A DNA stretch of 64,000 bases, taken from positions 31,891,407 through 31,955,406 of the forward strand of contig NC_079515.1 of assembly GCF_000801105.2 (NCBI RefSeq), read 5' to 3'. The notes below the pieces were generated by a model. It was given only the letters and a program-made list of their open reading frames with translations, was not told where the DNA came from and did no database searches. Each line of letters starts with the position of its first letter. Position 1 is the stretch's first letter. This document shows positions 10,283 through 21,166 of the stretch, in pieces. The stretch is from Raphanus sativus. Lineage: Eukaryota; Streptophyta; Magnoliopsida; Brassicales; Brassicaceae. Position numbers and translations under genes: made by a program.

Positions 10283-11208
10283 TGGTATCCGAAATTCTTA
10301 CTTGAGCTATTATATAATTTTAAAGATTTATAATTTATATAAAATATTACTAAACATATAAATTGGCCAATAATATTTTTGATTAAGTCTTATCCTCGTG
10401 TAGTTACAAAATTTCAATCTCTAATATCAACTTATTAAAACTATTGCAGACTTTAATTTATGATATTGATATTAAAAAATTTATGGAATTTAAATTTGAT
10501 TATATAAAAACATAACCCATTTAATTAGTTAGTAAGTCCATCTAAATGTTGAAATAGGCCCACAAAAACAAATGACACTAATGCCATTAATGAATTTTTA
10601 AGTTTGTTCATATCATTAAGGATAATTTTGGAAAACTTTAAAACATTCATTAAGGGCATAAATCAGGAATGATTCTGATTTAATGGTATTGATATTAATC
10701 TGCGGTTCATCCGCGGTTTACCTGCGGTCGATTCAATGACCCAGTAACCCGGTAAATTGTCCGGTTCAGTGTCCGGGTCGGATTTCAAAACATTGGTATC
10801 CGAAATTCTTACTTGAGCTATTATATAATTTTAAAGATTTATAATTTATATAAAATATTACTAAACATATAAATTGGCCAATAATATTTTTGATTAAGTC
10901 TTATCCTCGTGTAGTTACAAAATTTCAATCTCTAATATCAACTTATTAAAACTATTGCAGACTTTAATTTATGATATTGATATTAAAAAATTTATGGAAT
11001 TTAAATTTGATTATATAAAAACATAACCCATTTAATTAGTTAGTAAGTCCATCTAAATGTTGAAATAGGCCCACAAAAACAAATGACACTAATGCCATTA
11101 ATGAATTTTTAAGTTTGTTCATATCATTAAGGATAATTTTGGAAAACTTTAAAACATTCATTAAGGGCATAAATCAGGAATGATTCTGATTTAATGGTAT
11201 TGATATTA
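10182..11208. repeat. Perfect 511-bp tandem duplication
   Basis: Everything from about 10182 to 10692 is repeated at an offset of exactly 511 bases, to about 11208. I compared the two copies line by line and found no difference. The junction shares tatta with both outer edges, a small microhomology. The unit holds the right end of the TIR element and AT-rich flank. It is either a very recent duplication or an assembly duplication. Confidence 0.93.
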
Positions 11209-11281
11209 TTGTTATTAATTATCTTGTCCTTGTTTTGTTTGGTAGTATATTGATTTTGACATTGCTATTGTATTAACTTAA

Positions 11282-12444
11282 TCTAAAATATTAATACTGA
11301 AGTACAAATAACTATTTCCCCTTAATTTTACACAAATATTACCACTGCATGCCACTGCCATCACAATTAAAAAAATGTGGCTTATTATTATTGTCTTTGG
11401 GCTTTCTTTTTAACATGCACATGGTCCATCCTAAAGCAGTCTTAAATTTTTGATTTTTTTTTAATTAATATACATTAATGACATTTAAAGCTATTTATAA
11501 TAATTGATACTCACTCTAATATTTTTCTAATACTACGCGATCTTTCAGTTATATTCACTCAGAGATTTTCCTAATCCTACGGGAAAAGAATATAAACTAT
11601 TTATTGTTAAACAGCTCGATGCAAATAACTAACCATACGAAAATCTTTCAATGTAATCTTGACCACCAAGTTCTTTTCTCTACGAAAATCTTTTTAGATA
11701 TCTTGACCACCAAGTTTTCCTTTTCTCTACGAATATTCTTTTTCCCTAATAGATACTAAATAATAAATGTACATTTAATTACTTTTAAGATATTTTGCAT
11801 TTGATTGTGTTTTTAAATTATAACTACCAAAAATAAAATATCGAACTTAATGACATTTAACCTAACCTGCGACATCTTTCACCACCACTATATATATCTC
11901 ATCATCTATTCTCCAAACCATATCCCAAAAAATATTATTTCCATATATTAGTAAATTGGGCCTATTTGCTATTCTGGCCTATCATAATATAATTTTTAAA
12001 ACAAAATAATTTGGGTACATTTCCTTTACTTTTTATATTTAAAAAATCCTGTAATTAAAAGTTTAGAATATTTAAACTTACATACACAAGTTATACTAAA
12101 TTATAATTAAAAAAGTACACACAATAATATTTTCAAAATTATTTAATTTTGGTAAAATATCCTTTATTTTTTAAAAAATTAGAAATCATGTAATTCAAAG
12201 TTTAGAATATATAACCTTACATACACAAGTTATAATAAATTTGAATTTTAAAAAAACACACAATAATATTTTCATTCTAAAAAAATGGATATTTATATAA
12301 AATCATACTTTTTAATCAAATACTCAACAAACCGAACAAAAAACACAAATATAAGTTCAACAAATATGAAAGCCTCTAAATTTTTATTTACCATTTCATC
12401 TTTCCAAACATACACCCGCGCGGGTGCGCGGGTCCAAAATCTAG
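11282..12444 (+). mobile_element. Complete short non-autonomous Helitron (1.16 kb)
   Basis: The 5' end is TCTAAAATATTAATACTGAA, preceded by host A. The 3' end is the hairpin acccgcgc / gcgcgggt (12414-12421 and 12426-12433), then ccaaaatCTAG, followed by host T. The A/T insertion, 5' TC, 3' hairpin and CTAG are all Helitron hallmarks. The 5' sequence closely matches that of the second complete Helitron at 49144-51482. It has no Rep-helicase frame. Near its 3' end it holds two diverged copies of a unit of about 125 bp (roughly 12030-12275). Confidence 0.8.
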
Positions 12445-12470
12445 TTATCTTTACTTGCTTACTTGCTAAG

Positions 12471-12798
12471 GTGCGAAAACCCGGTAGAGAACTGGTTATG
12501 TCTTTGTTGTAAAGAGGTTCTGTGCAGCCGTTTTGTGAACAGACATATGCTTATGCATCATCAACAGACTGCTCACTGCCTTGCACTCAGCTACAGGTAT
12601 ATGCTTGCTTGTTCTTTTTTTTTTTTTAACTTTACTGCAACTTATGCTTAATTCTGCTGCGAGGACAGTGACTTGTCAGTGTGGTGCTTCTGCTGCGAAG
12701 CGTATCTTGATGCTCAGATCATATTACAGCTGAGACCAGTTCACCAAGCTACTTATATTCTCAAATTTGGCGAGGCTCCTCCCTTACCCCAACTTTGA
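12471..12798 (+). pseudogene. Fragment of a UBP-type zinc-finger gene
   Basis: Two exons (12471-12596 and 12669-12798) join in frame across a normal GT-AG intron. The product contains CENPVENWLCLCCKEVLC, HMLMHHQQTAHCLALS, DLSVWCFCC and a tail KFGEAPPLPQL followed by a stop. This is the C-terminal part of a ZnF-UBP domain like that of HDAC6 and plant relatives, which bind the free C terminus of ubiquitin. The domain's N-terminal Cys/His part and any start codon are missing. The first exon begins at an apparent splice acceptor (ctaag) only 26 bases after the end of the Helitron at 12444. A gene fragment, not an expressed gene, is the likeliest reading. The donor gene was not identified. Confidence 0.75.
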
Positions 12799-12927
12799 AC
12801 ATTCAAAGCTCTCTTTTTTTTTAACCTTTGATGATTTTGTATCCCTGGATGTTTTTAGGGATGATGATTTAGTATATATGCTATTTATGGTTCCGTGAAA
12901 GCCAGTGAGACGATATTAATTATCAAA

Positions 12928-12958
12928 CTAGATACTGACCCGCCCTTTTCAAGGGCGG
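12928..12958 (-). mobile_element. Second Helitron 3' terminus (minus strand)
   Basis: CTAG at 12928-12931 is followed by the hairpin ccgccctt / aagggcgg (12940-12947 and 12951-12958). It is close in sequence to the terminus at 9612. The element body should extend rightward; its 5' end was not found and may have been lost. Confidence 0.7.
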
Positions 12959-13101
12959 AAATTATTTAAACAAACTTTTCTAATTGTTACCGAGATTAGA
13001 ATATACAAATTATAAAAAAAAAATAGTTTTTATATATATAGTTTTTGAATAATATTGTTTTTGGTTATAAAATATACACATTTTTTAAATTAAAACTTGT
13101 A

Positions 13102-13297
13102 CAGTGAAACCTCTATAAATTAATAATGTTTGGGACTACACCAAAACTATAAAAAAATTAATTTATAGAGGTTATTAATTTATCGATATAATAATTGAAC
13201 CAAAAATTCAATGTTGAGACTATAAAGTTATAATATTTAGTAAAAAAAAATTAGTGTATATTAATTTATAGAGTATTAATTCAAAGAGTTTATACTG
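13102..13297. mobile_element. MITE with CAGT ends
   Basis: The left end is cagtgaaacctctataaatt; the right end, reverse complemented, is cagtataaactctttgaatt. Both are bordered by TA. About 196 bp, AT-rich, non-coding. A relative with the same type of ends lies at 24049-24303. Confidence 0.6.
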
Positions 13298-13447
13298 TAT
13301 ATAAACGTTAATATGTGTGAAATTCAAAATTTATAGGTAAAATATTTAGACAATGCTTTTAATTGTTACTGAGAAAACGAAAAAAATCAAATAAACTTTA
13401 ATTCCATAAAAAATAATGTGTTTTTTATTATAATATTATTTGTGGAC

Positions 13448-14469
13448 ATATAAACAATCAACAAAAGAAAGAGAGAAGAGAGAGAAAAGAGAGAAAAGAA
13501 GATCTGAAATTGGTTCCGGCGTTCGGCCGGCGCGTGAGCGTCCGTGCCGTCGCCGGAGCCGGTCTGTCATGCAGTAAAGATAGTGGGCCTTCGTCTCTTC
13601 CATGTCTCCCCCGTCTTCTGCCTGTCGGAGCTCTGGTCAGTCGCCGAAGGAGGTGTTCCTGTTCGTGAAGTCACGATGCGGTTGCGGAAAGGATGGTTTG
13701 GTGAAGAGACCAGTAGTTTGAGTTTTATCTCCGGGAGACGGAAGCTTTCACAGATCCGTCGCCGCCGGTCTTTTGTCACCGTGAGGAGGATTCTTCGACA
13801 GATCCGCCGTGTCGGTTTTAGTCACCGGGAGGTGAGGGCTTACACAGCCTTATCTCGCCGGGTTATGGTCCCTAGGTTTTTAGGGTTTCGTCTTTCATCA
13901 TGTTTTAGTTTTTAGTTTGCGTTTTGTGTTCTTGGTTGGTGTTCTCGTCGGTGGAGGAGGAAGCTCCACGGCGGTAAAAGCGATGTGGCTCGTGAAACTA
14001 TCTTCTGGGTCTTGTGCGAGAAACGGTGGTGGATGAGATCTCGCCACGGTGGCGATTGATTCTCTTCGGTTTTAGAGACCCACGGTGGTCAAGAGGCTTG
14101 TCGGGAAGATCGACGGAGACATGATGATCCGGTGTGTTCCGGTGTGTCGTTGGTCGAGTCTTCCGGCGATGAAGAGTCGAGAAGCGGTGCCGGCGAGATG
14201 CTCTCACGACACGTGTCCCCTTGAAGCCGAGGATGGCAACACGTGTCCAAGCTTGGATCAGTTCGATTTGCGAGGCGGCTGCAGACTCGTGGAGAGGTTC
14301 TAGGGTTTGTTTCAAGTTGGGCCGTGTGGTTTAGGCCCAATTGAGCAACTTTTGTGGTCCGGTAGTGGTTGGGCTTTGATTGTAATGGGTATATGTATGG
14401 GCTTGACCCTCTTTTTTATTATTAATGAAATCTCATTGACGAAAAAAAAAAAATATATATATAAACAAT
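13448..14469 (+). mobile_element. 1-kb poly(A) retroposon with 11-bp target duplication
   Basis: The direct repeat atataaacaat occurs at 13448-13458 and 14459-14469. Between them lies a 1000-bp segment, much more GC-rich than its surroundings, that ends attaatgaaatctcattgac followed by a long A run. This is the structure of an LTR-less retroposon inserted on the plus strand. It starts with a purine-rich stretch and has only short open frames on both strands (the longest about 120 codons), none with a recognisable domain. Size, lack of coding capacity and the poly(A) end suggest the Sadhu class described in Arabidopsis, or a retrocopy of a non-coding transcript. Family assignment is an inference; the retroposon structure is seen directly. 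Confidence 0.8.
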
Positions 14470-14874
14470 ATTATATCATCTTTAAAACAGCTTTCTCGAA
14501 GATACCAGATAGACAAGATCCTTAATCGTCGATCTTTAGCATGTGAAAGCACAAGGCGACTTATAAATTTTATGTTTTAAAATATTTTCTTGAATCACCT
14601 ATAGCGTTAAATATTGCATAAAATGTGTGAAATTCAATAAACTCATTAATCAGTTATCTTATTGTAATCAAGAATCGAGTTGGTGTCAATGAGATTTAGA
14701 CGGTGAAATATGGAAGTTATATAGTCAATGGTGAATTGCCTGTTTTTTTGTTTCTAGAATGGACTTGTTCTTTGATGATTAGCGAATCAAAGATTAAAGG
14801 AATTAGATGCTTAGAATTGAGATTTAAATATTTGAATATGTTTCTATTATCTTTTCTTTACAAAAATTGTAGCC

Positions 14875-15666
14875 TTAATGGCCTAAGGTATTAAGAATTG
14901 AGAGTCGGTATTTAATCAAAGACTTAGAGAGTGATTCAAGTCCATCTTCAAGATCTTGAATGAACGACTCTAGGATCTGAACGTCCTCCATCTTCAAGGT
15001 CTTCTCGGACTGAAATCCGGAGTCAACCCTTGTGAATTCGTTTGCTTGAGCTTCACATGTAACTTTCTTCTTGGTCATTAGCTTTGAGACGGCTGACCAT
15101 TTGCCACAAGTCTTTGCTCCAGATATGTAGCCAAAGAGAGAATCAAACAGAGCAATTGTAACCGATTCTGCTTCTCCAAAGAAAGCCAAAGATTCTTCCT
15201 TCTTGTCTTCAGCGTGTGCAACCTTTAGAGTCTTTTGTACTTTCTGAAATGTCTTTTTGACAGCTTTTCTTGAGGCTAAGTATTTCTTCACCTCTCCGGA
15301 AAGATCACCGCGCTTTCTCCTTAGAATGGATTGAATCTCCATGAGACTTTCTTTCATCTCTGATAAACCATCCTTGGAACTGTTGCACAAATCCAGGATC
15401 CTGAGAGATCCATCAAGAAGCTGCTCGACGGCTTTCTTGTTTTGCTCTTGAGATAGAGCCTGCTGTGTGACTGGTAGGCAGATAAGCTTGTCCAAAGACT
15501 CGTGTAGCTCTTGAATGTTGTCAATTCTTTGACAGAGAGAAGAGCTTGAAGATGTTGAGGCTTCCTCAGAAGATCTCAAACGAGCCAACTGCTCACTGAC
15601 ATGAGCAGCTTGTGGGTGACTTCTAGAAGGGAAACTGTTAGAGCGAACGTGGAAAGAGATAGCCAT
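14875..15666 (-). CDS. DUF241 family protein (intact copy 2)
   Basis: Intact single-exon gene of 263 residues on the minus strand, with ATG at 15666. It matches the two plus-strand DUF241 genes end to end, from MAISFHVRSNSFPSRSHP to LSILNTLGH. It carries the single copy of the segment LLDGSLRILDLCNSSKDG that is duplicated in the broken gene. It is slightly longer than the 5162 copy because of a longer Ser run near residue 35 and an insertion near AHAEDKKEE. Function unknown, as for the family. Its opposite orientation and its position beyond the repeat island suggest an older local duplication followed by inversion. Confidence 0.93.
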   Translation of the reverse strand: MAISFHVRSNSFPSRSHPQAAHVSEQLARLRSSEEASTSSSSSLCQRIDNIQELHESLDKLICLPVTQQALSQEQNKKAVEQLLDGSLRILDLCNSSKDGLSEMKESLMEIQSILRRKRGDLSGEVKKYLASRKAVKKTFQKVQKTLKVAHAEDKKEESLAFFGEAESVTIALFDSLFGYISGAKTCGKWSAVSKLMTKKKVTCEAQANEFTRVDSGFQSEKTLKMEDVQILESFIQDLEDGLESLSKSLIKYRLSILNTLGH

Positions 15667-15741
15667 TTTTGTTTCTGTTTTGTTATTTGTTCTTGAGAAA
15701 GCTAAGATGTTTGTTCTGCCTTTTCATTGCCTCTCTGATCT

Positions 15742-15757
15742 CACATATATACACCAC
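15742..15757 (-). promoter_or_regulatory. TATA box of the third DUF241 gene
   Basis: Read on the minus strand: ggtgtatatatgtg, about 80-90 bases before the ATG. It is the same core as in front of the other two DUF241 genes. Confidence 0.6.
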
Positions 15758-17284
15758 AAAGGAAGAGAGACAAGAGGAATCTAATGGTGTTTAAAATATT
15801 AAAATCATTAATAAGATGTTTGTGGAATGTGTCTTTTACCTGGTTACAAAAGGCATCTCACGTAATATAAAAGTAATGGATCCAGATCTCCTTAATATCG
15901 GTTGTCTCTCTCTAACCATCCTCACAGCTCAAATCTCCATTAAGATCAAGTTCCTTATTGCATATTTGCACGAGTGACAATAAGACATGTCGCTGATGTG
16001 TCTGAACCAAAACGGTTGTTTATGGAGTACAATGAGCTGTAAGGATTACATGTACACAAGTACAACCTCCGTATTGCGAACCTCGGATCTTGTCTCACTA
16101 AATTGTGTGACAAACTTCGACACATCCATCATTTCTTGCGACACTTGTGTATTCATGTTCTTGATTTTTATGGATGGAAATAACGTAGATCAAAGACAAA
16201 AAGGGTCGCTAACATCGTCTCTGTCGCTGTTCTAATTCAATGCATAATACATATACATTTAATTAAACTTTGTTGGAGAGTAAGCAAAGCAGGCTCTATC
16301 TAACCTCCAAAGATGGAATCTTCGCCTAAATATATAGTAGACTAACAGCAAAGAAACTTCAATTCTCTGTTACCCAAAAGCCATCTTAGCCGTGCTCAAC
16401 CTAATGTAAAAGAGGCAGAAGTCTCAGCCCTCTCTTCACTTACGACCCCCAACTCTTAAAAAATAATAATTCATTACCTATTTAAAATAAACTTTATTTT
16501 ATATATATTTTAATTAACCAATTAAATGATATTAATCTTCTGCTGACAAAAAAAAATGATATTAATCTTCTACATTTATTTGGGCTACTCAATTTCTCAT
16601 TTTCTTTGTCTTGTGAGCCTAAAATTTTAAACTCATAAACCATCATAATTTCCTAGTTTATTTAATCAAATGTTTTTCTTAGTTAAAATAGTTTTTCTAC
16701 AATTGTTATATTGATATATAAGTTAACAATTACACTTAGTAAATTTAATTCACTTTAAAGATAAAAAATATTGTCAAATAAAGATTTACTCTCTTAAAAT
16801 ACTAGGCACAATACAGATAATTAAAATTTTATTTTCTTTTAAAAATGAGAAATAATCTTAGCTCCAATAATTTTAAGCTTTAAATTGAAAATTTTAATAT
16901 ATACTGGATCTTTTATTATAATACAAATATTTTTAAAATATAGTACCAAAATCATATTAGTTTAATTGTATTGTCCTTTATAATTTTCCAATAAGCTATT
17001 TAACTAGTGTACAAAAAATATTCTATGTGTTGTGTTTCTACTATTTCATTTATAAGAAAATAAAAAAACTATACAAATAGTGTATAATAATTAGTAATAA
17101 ATTTCTGTTTAGCCTCAGGCCCCCAATTACCTTCTTACCTATCTAAAATATAGTCACTGAGAGAAGAAAATTGAGAAACACTGCCAAGAAAAGGTTTCAC
17201 CAATTTTTCAAAAAAAAAAACCCTTATGTCAGAATTTACACATTAAGCCTCGACCGAAAATCAGAAGTATATAAATCTTCAAAA
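15758..17284. other. Intergenic region, DUF241 to SSP
   Basis: Promoter sequence of the DUF241 copy, then very AT-rich DNA. A block at 15995-16105 (gtctgaacc, acggttgttt, cggatcttgtctc) resembles one upstream of the 5162 gene. A tiny retroposon footprint lies at 16526-16571. No gene seen. Confidence 0.45.
16526..16571 (+). mobile_element. Micro-retroposon footprint (16-bp target repeats)
   Basis: The direct repeat atgatattaatcttct (16526-16541 and 16556-16571) flanks only gctgacaaaaaaaa, i.e. six bases plus a poly(A) run. Confidence 0.65.
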
Positions 17285-19565
17285 TCACGATTCTTCCTCA
17301 TGGTGCTGTCTCTTTGCTTCAAGAAGAGTTGCTTCTTTAAAAGTATCAGCAGAATCAGTGATCATGTTTAATTTGGATAGTGCCACAGACTGCAAATAGA
17401 AGGCAGTTGGCCAATCAGGGAATATTTGTTGTGCAAGCATCCCATCTTTAAGTGCTCGATCTGGTTGATTACAGAATAAATAGCATAGACAACGCCTAGC
17501 ATAAACACTTGGGTACACCATTTTTCTAGATTCAATTAACTGTGGACAGCAAACAAATAACAGATTTAGAACAATAGTTCTTACTAATATACAAAGGAAG
17601 ATTGTATAGGGTTTATACTATTAGCTACCTGAGAATAACAGTCAATGGCAGTTTCGAAGTCTTTCTCTAGGAAGGCTTGATCACCGCGTTTTCGAACATC
17701 TTGAATATCTTTTACCTCTTCTAACCATTCTTCGAAAGATAACTTAGCTCACAAACAAACCCAATAAATAGAATAGTTAGGCTCTTAATGCAAAATTAGC
17801 AGCAGAATCATGATTTAAGTTGACGAGTTTGGTTACCTCAACGACTTCCTTGTCATCATCTGCCATCACCAAGATTTTATGAATAGCTGTGAGGTCCATT
17901 TTCAAACAGGCATCTCCTAGTGTCGAAAGTTGATTCAAAGACACCTCTTTATGCTTTGCCATATCAATCATTCCATAAGATGAGGCCTGCAAGCAATAAG
18001 ATTGTTTTATCATGCATGCAAAAAAATAAAATCAAGAATGCAACTACTACTACAATAATACCCTTACATTTGTTTTAGTTTGCAAGGTTTCAAGAGTTGT
18101 CACAAGGTCTTTTGTGTTTAGGCTCTCTGTATCCTCGTACTGCAAACATTGAGAAGCAAGTTTGAAAATTATAGTAGCTTCTTCGGCAGAGAACTTTCCC
18201 TTCAAGTTTGGATCAATCAGCTCAACAACACTCTTGCCATGTATCATTTCAGGAGCCTTAGAATCAGAAAATAATAACCGGTTAATGTGATTAATATTTA
18301 TAGTCTTTGTACATGGATCACGTTAAATGTTTCACAAAAATAAGAAAAAATGGCAATACTTCCACATATCAGCCTACTTAAGTAGCAAGTATCAGACTTG
18401 AACAGAATCACTTACATGGCTTGGAGGAATTTGCTTTCCACTTAGCAAATTCACAAGGAGCGTACCAAATCTAAATATCAAACTTTCAGAGTTCATACTT
18501 CCTACAAGAACAACATACATCATATTCTGATAATAATAACAAACCGAATAGAAAAGTACAAATTGATTACCGGTGGCTCTTTGATCATCTTTGAACTCCT
18601 TCATCAACCCAAAACAGGATAGAAAAGCATCACCGTCCTTCAATATCCATTTTAAAAAAAATTAGCTTCCTTAGACAACAAGAAGGCATAGTCATGAAAA
18701 TGCTATCGGGAAGAACTATTATATATACCTCATCAAACAAAACCGAGTAAGCACTTAAATTATTGTAAGATGTAAAGCCTCCACCACCACAGTAATCTAA
18801 TGCTTGAGCTATGCAAAAAGCTACTCTCAGTCGCATTTCCCATTCCATGGTTTGACTTTTCTCTGTAATTCGCAACAGAAAAAGTTCAAACTAGAAAATG
18901 TTAACAAGTCCCGATTCAACCAATTGTAAAAACATAGAATGATAAACGTTAGTTCGACATGTGTTCTAGTCACAACATTTGTCTGGAACCCTCTAAATCA
19001 CAATATGTCTCCTAAACCACCAATGTTATATGTGAAAGTAAAATAAGAATGAAGATAGTGAAACATACGATGGAACAAACGTTTAGCAAGAGTATCATTT
19101 GGCATGAAATCTGCGACAAGAAGCCTTTCATTTCCATCACAGCAATATCCAATCAAATTCACTACACTGTTGTGCCTTAACTTCCCAACTCTATGTGCCT
19201 CCTCCTGGAAATGACAAAAGGAATAACCAGAATCAAACCCGCTAAAAGCCACTAATAACCGTTTCAACGTTGAAAACCTTATTCGCACAAAGAAAGTGTA
19301 CCATAAATTGGTTAGGATCAGACCAAGCCATATTCATAAATTTCTTAACAGCAATGAAGCCACGGTTACGCAAACTCCCCTTATAGACGATATCAGAGGT
19401 TTCCCCTCCGTTCTCTGAAACGATATTTTTCAAACAAAAATTTTCGGTGGCCTTGTTCAGATCGGAGAAGGAAAACTTTGTTATCTGTGGATCACTTCCT
19501 CCTTGGTTTTGATTGGCATTTTGTGGAGGATCTTCCATGGAAGGCGATGAGTTGCAACAACCCAT
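17285..19565 (-). CDS. SSP: SHORT SUSPENSOR (SSP/BSK12)-like membrane pseudokinase
   Basis: Brassinosteroid-signalling-kinase-family protein. In Arabidopsis, SSP is made from paternal transcripts and activates the YODA MAPK pathway in the zygote. Nine exons (19565-19302, 19204-19069, 18862-18729, 18637-18571, 18501-18416, 18256-18068, 17986-17837, 17742-17629, 17539-17285) join in frame to 464 residues, the size of Arabidopsis SSP. The N terminus MGCCNSS has the myristoylation glycine and palmitoylation cysteines for plasma-membrane anchoring. A kinase-like domain (about 30-290) keeps the lysine motif IAVKKF. It reads [14 protein letters not shown] where active kinases have HRD, and SCFGL in place of DFG, so catalysis is unlikely. 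The C terminus (about 330-464) is TPR-like, including [16 protein letters not shown]. All splice sites are canonical and no stop interrupts the frame. The SYNNLSAY text favours SSP over BSK1. Confidence 0.93.
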
Positions 19566-21166
19566 AATTTTTCAGCGGGCAAAATAAGAGCTTTAAAAGT
19601 ATTCCTTTTATTATATTGATGCATATTGTAAAACGGAATTTTATTTTATTTTGTTGTCGTTTGACTCTGAGGCTTGGTGTCTCTTTGTTGAGGCTTATGG
19701 TGTCTCTTTGTTACAAATACAGCATTCATGATAATAATGACCCATCATTTTCGTGCCAAAATTAGAAGATTTGTCTTATTCGTCATTCAAAACTAAAAGA
19801 GCTTATTAATATATTTTATCTTGTTTTTTGGGATCATTAGAAAGATATTCGTAAAGCCAAAATTGTGTTAGCATTTTCGTAATTATGCAATGATATTGAG
19901 GTGAATATATTTTAAAAGGTTGATTTTATGTACTAAAATACTATGTTATCTCACATGAATTTGTTTCAAAACTCGCGAAAACTTCATAAAAAAAATTTGC
20001 CCAATAATTTAAAATTTTATAAATCTAATATTTCTTGTGAAAAAAATGTTAACCCTTTTGCAGTTTGACTAATTACTCATACTCTTTAATTTCTTATATA
20101 TCCAGTAAAAGTTTTCTTTGACTATTTACTCATACTCTTTAGTCTCAAAGTTTTCTTTGTTTACTGATTTTTATTTTATTTTGTTGAGGATTAGTGTCTC
20201 TTGATTACCATGTCAACGGTATCATTTTGTAGCAGAAAAAATGACTATCATTTTAGTGCCAAAATAGAAGACGTTCTATCTAATTTTTCACTATATTATA
20301 TATATATCATATATTTTTTCTGTGTCCAAATTAATGAAAAATATATCTATAAAAGATAGAAATATAAATTTGGGTATAAACAATTTTATTTTAAAAAGTA
20401 ATTTTTATAAAATAAATAGTCGAAACTCGAAACCAATAAGAATGAAAACAAAATGTACACAAGAAAATAAATTAAAATAAATGAAAATATAACGTTTGAC
20501 GACTGTCTCTGTCATAATCATTTTCAAATATTGAAATTTCAGTACCAATAAATTTACATCATTTCAACATCTAGATTCACATTGCACCAATTGAACTGTT
20601 GGATTTTGTATTCAACACCCATCATAAATAGTCTTATGGTGTTCTGAGTCAACTTTGACCTACTCTGGATGGGAAAGCATCAGATAGTTCCCATATGGAA
20701 ACTCTGCGTGGTGGTGACACGTGATAGTTTTCTTACGACTAAATATTACTCTTCACGCAATCAAACATCGAATATATTTGAGATTCAATAATAAGTTTTC
20801 GCATTTATTTAATAAATCTATACTAATAAAATAAACAAACTTTTTTCTTATCACTATTTTGAGTTCTCGATAACTTAACGAACTAACAACAAAATTTGAT
20901 TCAAAGATAATAAGCACAAACTATGTATACAGAACGATTATAAGTCAATTTTTGATTTTTTTACTTTTTTACTTTTTCACTGCCCTTCCTTCGCCGCATG
21001 TACCAAGTCTCTCAACTCCGAACTCTTCTCTCGTGTAAGATAACACTACAAAAACGTATTATTAACATAATCTTTTCATCCAAGTATTTAATAAAAACAA
21101 AACAGCTACAAAAATTCCCTATATCTTAATCAACAAAAAGAAACACCTTCCAAAACATCGAGAACA
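19566..21166. other. SSP promoter and AT-rich intergenic region
   Basis: Upstream sequence of SSP (minus strand), AT-rich filler, then the upstream region of the first DUF26 gene. The segment at about 20938-21020 recurs upstream of the second DUF26 gene at about 22840-22890 (tttttcactgcccttccttc against ttttcacttcccttccttc), showing that the promoters were duplicated with the genes. No gene seen. Confidence 0.5.

Noticed and set aside
13544..14315. Several overlapping open frames on both strands, Arg-rich
   Set aside because: They result from the GC-rich retroposon; codons and composition do not resemble a protein and no frame dominates.
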